Below are positions 1 through 10,830 of a stretch of DNA of 64,000 nucleotides, one piece after another. The first letter of the stretch is position 1. Each line of letters begins with the position of its first letter. The DNA comes from Sanderia malayensis. Its lineage: Eukaryota; Cnidaria; Scyphozoa; Semaeostomeae; Pelagiidae. Where the stretch lies: contig RQOL01000863.1 in the NCBI GenBank assembly GCA_013076295.1, forward strand, positions 1,244,180-1,308,179, written 5' to 3'. Below the pieces are notes generated by a model that saw only the letters and a list, made by a program, of their open reading frames with translations, was not told the origin of the DNA and did not search any database. Position numbers and translations under genes: made by a program.

Positions 1-121
1 TATGATTTCTGGCTAGATATAATTGAATCTATCTTATGGGACTGAATTCGTCCCTATTTTTCAAACGCACCTCTTTATACAGTGGAATGTACTGGTTTTA
101 GCCCTTGGTCCAACTGTACAA

Positions 122-163
122 GTTATGTTGGCCCACCTCTTAGTACGGGTGGGCCAACATAAC
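122..163. repeat. Perfect 16-bp hairpin
   Basis: Arms 122-137 and 148-163 are exact reverse complements (GTTATGTTGGCCCACC on the left) around a 10-nt loop. There is no gene context. It could be the core of a small foldback element or a structured RNA; the sequence does not decide. Confidence 0.8.
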
Positions 164-1489
164 AACAAGAACCTCCAAATGGCCATAGTTTTATGGCTCT
201 TCTGTTATACAGAGGTAAGATTGTGAAGTGTTTGATTAAAAATTCACGCTTTTCATAGACAATTCAATCGATTTGTTCAATGCTCTTCACCCAGACCAAA
301 TGAACAAATATTTTCGACATTTTGTGTTTGGTCAGCTTTTTGCGAACGCAGGTTTTTCCCGATCTGCAAAACGTGTTTTTCAATTTAATTAAAGCCCTCT
401 TTCTTTAATTAACCCAGCACTTACATAGATTTGATCAGACTGTGCTTTATGCTGCTCACTGTCAAGCTCTAATCAGTTTGCGTTGTGATTTCTAATTGTT
501 TAGGCTTGAAGCCTTAACGAGATAATACCCTCTAATGCAAAGTTGAATTTTGTTCTGATTTCTGATGATTCAGTTGTTCATTGGTTGCTTTTTGTTGCCT
601 TGAAATCTTATTTTTTGCCAGTGTTTACCAGTTAGGAAAACAAACACACTTTACAATATTTGACCCTTTGTTATTCCCAATTGTTGATCGTACAACGTTT
701 GTTGTCTTTGTGTGCACAGCTTAACTTGGCAGATTTGTGAGGAGGTATGTGGGTGAATCTTCAACTGGCCACGTATGTATACTCTTTTACTTATACCAAA
801 TAATCTACACTCCACATCATGCAATATTCGCCTTAACGAACTCTGCCCCAAGGCAATGCACCAACTTGGTGAACGTGTTTTGTCTAATACGTTACCTCTC
901 TTACGCTTTTTTCACTACAACATGTTACTCGCTGTAACTATATGCTACTGTCCATTTTTATTACGGTACTGTGTTAACTGTAAGGTACTCTTAACTAGAT
1001 GCTATCTGCATGCTACTCTTAACCAGATGCTAGCTTAATCTGCATGTTTCTCTTTACCACATTTATTCATGTTCGCCATTGTTTGCTAATCAGACAATTT
1101 CAGATGATACATTCCTGCCAGGTAGATAATTATGACATCTACCCCCCCTTGGACCCTTTTAAACTGGAGTAATTAGATTCGTATGTGCAACAGGCAGCCA
1201 TGACTGACAGCTTGAAAGATAACGTGCGCATTTCAAAACAACGCCCCCTAATCACCGGGAGAAGAAAACAGGACCGGTGGAAGAGTGTTAAAGTTATGCA
1301 GCGGCTTAGTCGAGGCAAGCAGAAATGTCGCTTTTTGGTTTACTGGTGATTTGAAGAGTCTCTTACTAGCTTGGACATTTTAAAGTTGTGACACTCCGAT
1401 TCGTGACGCACGATCAATTTTGATTGCCAATCAGACGCAGATTCTAATCGGTAAGTTTTGAAGTGGTAGCAGTGTTTTAATTGTAATAG

Positions 1490-1560
1490 TAATGCTAGGT
1501 AAGGTTTTGGACTCGTATACTGAGGTCGCGGGCTCAAATTCCCACCTGATCCAAGAAGGT
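1490..1560 (+). repeat. Possible tRNA-derived SINE fragment
   Basis: Around 1525-1550 there is a B-box-like stretch (GGGCTCAAATTCCCACC) of the sort left by tRNA-derived SINEs. The A box upstream is not clear and no cloverleaf can be drawn, so this is not a tRNA gene. No other feature is evident in the first 2 kb apart from the hairpin at 122-163. Confidence 0.25.
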
Positions 1561-2008
1561 AATTTTACGTGGAAAGTAACGTGGGCTACACTCATTGATA
1601 TGACCACTCTCCAGAATATTACCCAATCTGGCTGGGTTATTGCCACCTTAGAATGAGAGTATACCACAAAACGTAGTTTGTTGTAAGCAGTAACTGCAAC
1701 TTGTTAGTATTACTAGCAGCGGCGGCATCAGGATATAATTTTGACTGACCAAGCTGAATACAATTGACGGCTAGTTTTCTACTGGTTACGCCTTTGTAGG
1801 ACAACTTTATAGTTTGATTTTGAATTACGTGTTGGTGTTAGTGCAACTGTTCTGATTTTCATGCTGTATCTTATTTTAGCAAGCTATAACTTGTCTGGAT
1901 ATATTTGTGTATTCTTCTTTATTGCTGGATTTCACACTGTTACTGGCCTTATCTGGTCTATTGCAGCGTACCTTTCCATCAGTCGGTAACGATTGCTTGT
2001 ATGTTATA

Positions 2009-2461
2009 CGCAGTAGTAGTAATAGTCGTAGAAGTTGTAGTAGTAGTCGTAGTAGCAGTAGTAGTAGTCGTAGTAGTAGTGTAGTAGTCGACAGTCGTAG
2101 TAGTAGTATTAGTCATAGTAGTAGTAGTCGTAGTAGTAATAGTAGTAGTAATAGTAGTAGTAGTTGGTGGTGGTAGTAGTAGTCGCAGTGGTGGTCGTAA
2201 TAGTTGTAGTAGTAGTAGTAGTAGTAGTAGTAGTCGTAGTCGCAATTGTCGTAGTAGCAGTAGTAGTAGTCGTAGTAGTAGTGTAGTAGTCGACAGTCGT
2301 AGTAGTAGTATTAGTCATAGTAGTAGTAGTCGTAGTAGTAATAGTAGTAGTAATAGTAGTAGTAGTTGGTGGTGGTAGTAGTAGTCGCAGTGGTGGTCGT
2401 AATAGTTGTAGTAGTAGTAGTAGTCGTAGTCGCAGTTGTCGTAGTAGCAGTAGTAGTAGTC

Positions 2462-2501
<40 letters not shown>

Positions 2502-2650
2502 GCGTTGTAGTAGTAGTAGTAGTAGTAGTAGTCGTAGTAGTAGTAGTAGTGGTAGTAGTAGTGGTAGTAGTAGTAGTCGTAGTAGTCATAGTAGTAGTAG
2601 TGATGGTAGTAGTCGAAGTAGCCAACAGTCATAGTAGTAGTAGTAGTAGC
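2009..2650. repeat. (TAG)n-type trinucleotide microsatellite
   Basis: About 640 bp of interrupted AGT/TAG trinucleotides with CGT, CAT, AAT and GGT variants. A distinctive segment containing GTGTAGTAGTCGACAG at 2079 recurs at 2281, so roughly 200 bp of the array has been duplicated with a 202-bp offset. The long Thr/Tyr/Val/Ser homopolymer frames on both strands are by-products of the repeat. Confidence 0.95.
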
Positions 2651-2802
2651 AGCATTGATAGTTGCAGTGGCAGTAATAAACCTGTCATTTACGAAAGCAG
2701 TTAACTTCCTCTATGCAATTGCTAATTCGATGCGAGCACAATTGTCCTCTGCTAATGTGTTACATTTTTGTATTTTAATGTTTGATGTTGAATTTTTTGC
2801 AG

Positions 2803-2892
2803 ACTTTAATTCACAATTTGTCACATACTGGACACCGCAAACGAGAAAGCATTCGACCACTGTGAAATATGTATCAAATGTATTACCAAAAG
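2803..2892 (+). CDS. Possible isolated exon, unrecognised
   Basis: A 90-nt block is bounded by a strong acceptor (TTTTTTGCAG) and a strong donor (AAAG|GTATGT). One frame is open throughout (2 nt, then 29 codons including FNSQFVTYWTPQTRKH, then 1 nt). I recognise no family. It does not join in frame to the exons at 6487-8540 without further exons. A different frame starting at 2810 is Cys/His rich (see findings). It could equally be a chance pair of splice-like sites. Confidence 0.22.
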
Positions 2893-3995
2893 GTATGTAA
2901 AGTTTTATGATCATTCTTTCCTGAATCATCACCTAAGACGATTCCAAGGCTCGGTTGGTCCTCGTACCTGCCCCTTTTGTCATTTTGCAACTTGCACTAT
3001 TTTATGGAATTTTTGCGCAGTCTCTTAATCGGGTTATAGGAAGGTTATTTTTAATCTTTTCTTAATTATTATGAGGTTTATCTTAACTTTACGGGTCTTG
3101 GAGGTTGGCTCTATCTTCATCTGAAGGACGCTATTGATAACTGTATAGGTCATCCTGTAAAAACATTTGGTTATTATTATTATTATTACTTATTTTTTTA
3201 TTTATTTTACATCGACTGAAATTAGAATTCCCCACCAAGAACTCTTTCAAACGATAGCAATACTTAATTGCAAGCATCTTTGAATTCATGCGTTTAAGAG
3301 GAGGAAAGTGAAATTCTGCTCATACCTCGGGTGAAATTTATATTGGCTTTGGAATCGTTCGAAGGTAATTTCAATGTCATTCATCAAAAATTGAAGCTCT
3401 TATAACTGTTCGAGATAGAATGAACAATTGCTGATTGATATAGTTAACTGCGATCAATTGCAGAGGAATTTCTATTGGCAGTTAAAGTTTCTGAGAAATT
3501 ATACACAAGTAATACAATTATGTTTAATTTTATGCATATGTGCATTTTAATGCAATGTGTAACGCAAAATACCTGTATTGTACTTCAAGGTACTTGCATA
3601 TTTTATTGCCAAATAAATTGGTGCATTTTGTGGCAAAGTACATTTATGCATTGTGATGAAAAGTATTTTTATCATGTTGAATTCCTCCGTACGAATTGCA
3701 TACAACTTGGTAATGCAATATTGATGGTAAAAAGTCCCCACTGACATTGAAGAAGCTCAATCCTGCTTGTTGCAGAAAACAATAGGTTGGACAATGGTCT
3801 TTTATTTAAAAGTAATAGGCCATATCAAAATATCTTGTTTTCTATATGCAGGGACATACTGTAATACACCCTGAATGACGAGACTGAACAAAAGTGCGAT
3901 GTATATGTATTCATCTGCACCTCATTGTGGTATGCAACAGTGTAATGAATATTTGAAGATATGTAGACAAGTACATAGGTACATACTTGGGTATA

Positions 3996-4220
3996 AAGCC
4001 CTGTTTACTTTGCAAAACTAACCTGGGTTGAACCCGGGTTGATTTAATCCGGGTTGAGTTAACCCGGGTTCAATCCACCTCTGGAGGTTGGTTCTGTAAA
4101 CTCGGGTTGAATCCGGATTGAACCCAGGTTTATTTTGCGTTTACACTACAAAGAATCTAACACAAGTAGGTTAAACCCGGTTTCAACCCAGATTAGTTTT
4201 GCATTGTGCAAACAGGGCTT
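3996..4220. mobile_element. MITE-like element, AAGCCCTGTTT termini
   Basis: The termini AAGCCCTGTTT (3996) and AAACAGGGCTT (4210-4220) are inverted. Inside them lie inverted copies of a TGCAAAACTAA-type motif and several CCCGGGTT / AACCCGGG repeats. The length is 225 bp with no coding capacity, which fits a non-autonomous DNA transposon. The internal AACCCGGGTT motif occurs many times in both orientations. I could not define a target-site duplication with certainty. Confidence 0.75.
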
Positions 4221-6486
4221 GACTCGCATTGTTGCAAAGCTAAAGTAATTTGAGTGTAGCATGTTTATCCAATAGGGTTTGCCTACTAATAGATGTGCAT
4301 GGCAGCATCATTACGAGGCCATCATGCACCCGTATGAATCGAAACTACTCGCATATCAAGCCAATCAGTTGAATACTCTTAATCACCTAATTAACGGCCA
4401 CCTACTCCAGTTAATGTTGCACAGTCTTTTAGATTAATCACGGGCATTAACTAACTTGCAATATACCACTGATTATATTTAGTCGGATTGGTTACTCCAT
4501 TAATGGGCCCTAACAATCGTTTTAGGACGCATTTCTATCGGGAATTATCATTAATCTTGAGTTATGGTACCTTTTGGTTGCAGGAAAACGGATGAGAACT
4601 ATAAATATTCCACCAATATTGTGTGCTGTGCAGTAATGATCAATTAAGCGACATTATTTGATTTTATTGGAATAACTAGTATTGCAATTATAAATGCGCA
4701 GTGCACTATCAACTCGTTTCCCGGGTTGGTTTGAATGAAAAAGGCGTGGTGGGCCGGTTGAGGGAACACCTCCAATCTCTACAACGCCCGGATTAAATAA
4801 TATTTTTCCATCGCTTGAATACTACAGTATTTACACGATTGTAAGGGGAATTACAACCATATTTCTTTAAACTATACAGTCACTATTCCCCTGCAGTGTG
4901 TGGACGCAACTCGGGTTATGAAAGCCATGCTGTATTTTCCTTGTGATTCTTTGTTAGAAGTCGCATTTTCTTGAAGTTGTGCATTTTTCTCTTCTTTACT
5001 TTGCCTTATCGTATGCACTTGGACGATATAATGCATGCATGGGCTATCTTGATATCCGCCTGGTTTACCATTGGGGCATAGCTAATTCACGGACTCGGGG
5101 TTTTATACAGTGCAAGCTCAACCACTGCACACGACGTATATGAGAAGATTAACTGCGGTGAGGCTTAATGGTCCGTGTTTTAGCGTCTCGTGGCATTTTT
5201 TATTAGTTACATACCAGTCACTTATGATATAACACGTAATTCGAAGCACAATGACTTGTCACGATTCTATAGACTTCTTAATTGGAAAGTGTATGCAATT
5301 AATTAAAATTTTAGCCTACGCAGTGGCAACGATACTCGCTTTCAAATCCACTGCAAATAATACTTTCAGTTCAATCTATTATGCCACTAATTGGCATTCC
5401 TTTTCTTCCTTAATGAGTTTTTGGTTTCATTGTGTTTGCTTTTATTTAATATAAATTACTCTTAATTAACCCTTGATCTGACACTCTCCTCTGATTTTGT
5501 TGCAGCGAAAACCGGGGGAACTGAAATCCTAAAGAACTCCCTTCTGTCCGCAAAGTGGGGGTATTGATGCACAGTCCTAAGCTAACTGGATTTGTAGGCA
5601 TGACAGTGCTTCATGTAAACGCCCGGGTCCTTATTATTTCTCCAGGTTTAGTTGGGAGCGTTTTTGGGGGAGGGGCGTTTAAAATGATGAGCGTTTATTG
5701 GAAGCATCACAATGTCTACGTATTTTAACGCCATTGCCTGTGGAGGTATTCAAAGGCAACTGCTCTATACACTAAATTCTCCTTAACATGCGACTTTTCA
5801 ACGATGCACCTCCAACCTGCAAAGCAGTACGCAAGACTCGCCAAATAAGAGATTCAATCATCTAATTGGATCTCTTCTCCAGCGCAGACCCATAGTTATT
5901 AGTTTTTCAAAGACTTGTCTTAACAGAAAAATCTCCTTCAATTGTTGTTGCAAAAAACTATGAGAGCTGAGCTCTCACGCATGCGCGTGTACATTTCTGC
6001 CCCATCAACAAATTATTACATCATTTCAGAAATCAACTCAATATACAAATGGAAAAAACATTGTTCCTGAACTTTCTGTTTCCCTTTTGCAGTTTTTCCC
6101 ACGGGTGACTAACGGTTTTGATATTAGATGCTAAGTCCACTTTCGTTCCCTTGCAAACGATCTTGCTTTCTTGTACACTTTCGCATTGTTCTTCGCACAA
6201 AACAGTGCAGTATGTAGCTATACGATTTACCACGCAACCGCTGTATACACACTGCATATGCCCGCCTATCCATCCCACCCCCGTGAACTTAACGACGGCA
6301 ATTTAGCATTCCTCTCGCCTCTCCCTCCAGCTCAGGCAAGCTTTTGTGACGTCTCATAGCAGGGACGTTTATAACGAGGAGAGCTAACGAACTCGTTACA
6401 AAATTGCTGGGATAACTATACTCGACAACTGGCTATTTATCAGTTCCTGATTCATTGTGATATCTTATTGCCGTTGTTTTTTACAG
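4221..6486. other. Non-coding stretch or intron, nothing firm
   Basis: No convincing exon. A good acceptor at 5490-5505 (TTTTGTTGCAG) is followed by short open frames but no fitting donor. GC-rich fragments such as AAACGCCCGGG at 5618-5700 resemble decayed pieces of the inverted-repeat elements found at 57.7 kb. The stretch probably lies inside the gene ending at 8540. Confidence 0.4.
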
Positions 6487-8540
6487 CAGCCAGAACAGCA
6501 GTCCAAACCGCACCAGCATCACAATCCTCAGCACGAGAATCAGTACGAGCATCCGTATCAGTATCAACAACGCGAGCTGGTGTTTGGTTCAAGCATGACC
6601 TTACGGGAACGAACTGGATTCGCACGACGGCTTTATAGTCCTGGCGATGCAGCTCAAAATGTGAGTTTATTTTTATTTAATGATAATTCTTTTGATATTA
6701 ATTGCACGACTATTGCAGCAAGGCATGCCGGCGGGTATTAAGTTTGGTTTTGAGTTGCATTTGTTTTTAACATGGGTATCGAGTGTTCGATGCCCTGGTG
6801 ATAGCATTGGCTTCAGGTATTGGTTTTCGCCACCCGGGCATTTGATAGAATCGGAAATGCATTTGTTTTGGCATCGACCATCAGAACGCTTGCCAGTGTC
6901 GACTCTAGTTATGTTGTGCCACTTTATCAAGCATTACAGAAGTCTTTAGATTGCCATTCAGAATAGAAATAAACATTTTGGAATGTATTTTTCACCATCT
7001 TAATGTCATGCCATCATTTGGTCTCGCTTTCGTTTCTCCTATTTCCATTCAATACTCGCATGTCTCTTCGTAACAGAAACCGAGAACCATGCCACACCCA
7101 GGATCTGTCAGCAAGGTAATCCCTCAAGAATATTCTTTAAAAGACAATAACGAGAAAGGGACCCCGCTCTGCTTTGTGCATCTTGTCAAATACAATTGTT
7201 ATTGGCCACCATTGTCCAGCAATGTGAATTTGTCTCGCATCTCGCTGCCATGAATCTGAAAGGCATTTACCAAACTGCAGCAAAGTGCAGAAAAACACAT
7301 GAAAATGGGTCGTGGGTCGTGTGCGAGTCGTGTGCGTCCTTGTGGGGTATTAATCTATATCTCTATCTCCATCTCCATCTGATGATTGAAATTGAATTCT
7401 TATCGAAACTGCGAACCGCAGTGTCGTCTCTCTCCTCCCATTATATTGACGTTAGTTTGCTTGAGATAAGCAATGAGAAGGGTGTTGGTTACATTTTATG
7501 CAAAGTTGAAGGGAATTACCCCGAAATTTTCTCTTTTCTTGTTCTGAAATCTGTTCCCTCGATGTTGGTCAGCGAATTTAATTATGTTAATAACTTGTTG
7601 TTTAGTTGTTTGGAAATTATACCAATTAGAGATAGTAGTATGCAGGACCTACTGATGAAGCCAAGAACTCAGTAAAAACGAAATGGTTGTGATGATTATT
7701 ACATAGGAAACCTCGTGTATTGGAGCTTGTACAGCATTATGTTCTAATGCCCCACTGTTGTATACCACAACAGCATTTATTTGTTTTTCATGTTTGCAAG
7801 CACCCTTATTGTAGGGAGTCGAATTCGGAATTAGTCAGAGCAATATGTTTCTGTAAGAGAGTTGCTTGCTTATAAAAAATTGCTTGCTTATAAGGAGTTG
7901 CTGGCTTAGGAATAGGCCCCTAAACGATGGGAGAGCGTTTCTTGGTAGCTTTGAAGCAATTACTTGCTCAAGAAGCGATCTATGTTTAAGAGACTTGCGC
8001 TTTTCTTACTGGATGGGAAAAATTATCGAAAGCTTTGAATTGTACTCGGGTCTCACTTTGCTTCGTATGTTGTGTTTTGTGTTTCAGATAACTGTAGTGA
8101 ATCGTTTGTTGCAGCCAATCACGATTAACCTTTTGTTCTTTGAACTTTATGTGACATCTATTACATAAAATGATTGCACAATTATGCAATTCTGCAATAC
8201 TTACTTCTCCACTCTTCAATAGGCTATTGTCAGCCATTGTCAAACGAACAAAGCCTACTTCATCAAGTGGTTCCTGTATTTATCATTGCCACCCAAACAT
8301 GAGAAATGCAATTGCCAAACATCAGCATTAATGCGTCATGCATCTTGTCGTCATTTTTCTTTCTCTGGCTGATCTGTGCCATGGTTACCACGTTGCAATG
8401 CCATAGCTACCACGTCGTAATCATTCATGGTATCTAATATATCAAGCTTCTCTAGTATTGCTACCTCTCAAATTTCTCATTTTTGTGTCTCGGTGATATC
8501 TTTGCAGAAGAGGTTCAGTTATGAAGTTTCCTCGAATTAA
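6487..8540 (+). CDS. Unrecognised gene, three 3'-terminal coding exons
   Basis: Three exons join in frame: 6487-6660 (58 codons, acceptor TTTTTTACAG, donor AAT|GTGAGT), 7077-7115 (13 codons, donor AAG|GTAATC) and 8508-8540 (10 codons plus TAA). All junctions are phase 0. The product starts Gln/His-rich (QQPEQQSKPHQHHNPQ), continues through MTLRERTGFARRLYSPGD and ends KKRFSYEVSSN. No enzyme motif, membrane segment or known domain is visible; the low-complexity start and basic tail look like a disordered C-terminus. Upstream exons are not resolved. The first acceptor is a NAGNAG tandem (TACAGCAG), which may drop one Gln. An AATAAA at 9316 could be its polyadenylation signal. Agreement of phase across three exons is the main evidence. 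Confidence 0.5.
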
Positions 8541-9463
8541 GGCCATGCCACCCTCCTCCGCATACCCAGTCACAAAGAGGTGTTCACAAGGTCGAATAAG
8601 TGTAAACGAGGAGCTTGGGAGTCCTCATTTCCACATACGAGGTTGTCCTCATCTCTGAGGACTACCCTTTTCCCGAGAACTTCGCTCGTGCACCCAAAGG
8701 CTAGAGCAAATCTTGATCAAAATATCCTGAGGAGGGAATTATTATTTTTTAGACTTGTTTTTATCCTCCAAAACACTACAGACAATAATCAGAACTCAAA
8801 CAACAGCCAGGTAAAATATATCGCATCAAGTACTCTAATGCGCATGCTCAAATATTGTTTGTGACCCACGTGAAGTATCAGGCATGCGCATGTGAAATTA
8901 CTGAAAATACTTGATGTAAAGGAAACGTCTGATCACTGAAATGCTGAGACAGCTGTTGTTTACGAGTGCAATGCACCTGTTAACAAGCAAACAGACTCAC
9001 GGCATACCAATATGCGTAAACAATAACGCATTGTATCTTCAATGTATGGAATCAACAACATAAATCTATGACCGATTTGCTAATTCGACAAACTCCCCCA
9101 GTTAATTTCTTCAAAGTGTCTTTATTTGAATAATAACTGACAGCTATATGTTTGGGAAGTTCTGTTAACGATTGCTGTTCATTTGCAACACGACTAAACC
9201 AATATGAAGCAGTTGTTTTTCATGTGTGCAAAGTTTAATAATCATAATTATACGTGTCTGTTTTAATCGATTTATCTCGCTAATCATCCTCGTGTGTGCT
9301 TTTGTATTTGGCCGAAATAAATAGGAAAGAAGTGTTTTTCAGTTGTTGTTATGAACTTGGTAGTTGTTAGGTGCACTTGATAACAATGCAAGAGTTACAA
9401 ATTAGACGATGATCCCAAAAATGGACAATTAGGTGTTGATCGATATTTTTGGCTTTAGGAAGA

Positions 9464-9600
9464 TACAGTAAATTCTCGAACAAGCCCGAACTTCTGAATA
9501 AGCCCCACCCCCCATCGAGTACGTTTCCAACTAGAAATTATTTGTTGCAAATAAGCCTGAAGCTCTCGTTAGGCGAGGAAGAAATTTTGACCAAAAATCT
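9464..9600 (+). mobile_element. Degenerate MITE fragment
   Basis: It begins TACAGTAAATTCTCGAACAA and continues with CTGAATAAGCCCC, matching the left end of the element at 14698-14971 with several changes. No matching right terminal repeat follows, so this is a decayed or truncated copy. Confidence 0.5.
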
Positions 9601-10549
9601 TTGTTTGCAATTCGTCATTTTTTGCATAAACATTGTATATACCTGATTGCCAGGGAGTGAATATATTGGAGTTGAATTGAATTAAAGTGCTCTGAGTTGC
9701 TTTTCTGTTTTTCTAATCTATAGTTACTCAGAAAGCAGTCTAGACTGCAAAGCTTTTATTTTGCCTTTCAAGTAATAAGAGGCAATTATAGATTACTCAA
9801 TTACGACAACAAAGAAATGGGCGATTATATTGTTTTGTTGACTGATTGTACAATTACTTGTGTTGTCGATGCAGCTGCTGGTACAAGCTTGTTTGGCTGC
9901 ATTGCAGTTCATCAACCAGCCAAAAAAACAACGATAGTTATCGATCAAACAGAGAGTTGAAGGCGTTTGTCTAGCGATTCCGGCGCTATTTCCCCCAACC
10001 AGTGGTGATATTACTGGACGAAAAAGCACATGTCTGGTGTTTATGTTGTGCCTACCGTTAGATGCATTAGCGCTTTGCTAAGCTCTGCTTTGTGTAGCCC
10101 TGCGGGGCACAAACAATGCCTCCTAACTTGTCCACAGAGGCCATTGATTTGCGTTTGTTTCTTGTTGTCTTCATGGAATTGTCACAGAACAAAGGCATTC
10201 AATCAAGCATTCATTGCTTGTGTTAACGCAGATTTTGACTGCTGAATTTGTAGCATGATGTACAGGGTATTTGAAATCATAACATAATACGTCCCTGGTA
10301 CGATATAGAAATTGTCAGAATATAGAAATCTTTAGCATCAATACGCGCGTCTTTGACAGACGTAGAGAGGTCAGGTAAATTACCTTCGCTTTTGTTTTTG
10401 ACCTGGCTGACCCGGTCAAATTGAGGCAGTAAATGATTAGTGATCGGAGAAAATATTACGACGACTGAAGCAGTGTCAGCAAAAGCTGCTTTGATTTTGA
10501 TAGCTCCAAAGTAAGTCATACGTCCAAGATAGGATTACCCAAGTTGCAG

Positions 10550-10830
10550 GGTAGATTCGGATTGGCTTGCTAAATAATAGTTTCGGATTGATCAGAGTGG
10601 TTTTAGGGTAGCTTTGGATACCCACGCCAGCTTTATATCGGCCAACCTGGGGTATGATTGCTGTTGATAGGATAACTTCTGGATAAGGAAAGGATAGCTT
10701 CGGATTGACTGGGATTGTTTCAGGTTAACTTTGGACAGCCCTTGATTGCTTTTGATAGGATAGCTTCATGGTAGGATAGTTTCTGATCCATTGGGATGGT
10801 TTCAGGGTAGGGTAGTTTCATAGCTATTAA
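10550..10830. repeat. Diverged tandem-like repeats (GGATAGCTTCGGATTG)
   Basis: Variants of GGATAGCTTCGGATTGA and GGTTTCAGGGTAGCTTTGGA alternate five or six times across about 280 bp. Copies are well diverged, so this looks like an old minisatellite. No coding potential. Confidence 0.55.

Noticed and set aside
720..744. 25-nt micro-exon between a good acceptor and GAG|GTATGT
   Set aside because: No frame joins it to the candidate exon at 2803-2892 without a stop; too short to support alone.
1979..2704. Poly-Thr, poly-Tyr and poly-Val frames on both strands
   Set aside because: By-products of the trinucleotide microsatellite.
7196..7675. 159-codon plus-strand frame
   Set aside because: It lies in the intron between two exons of the gene ending at 8540, has no recognised domain and ends at random; could be chance, so I did not call it a gene.
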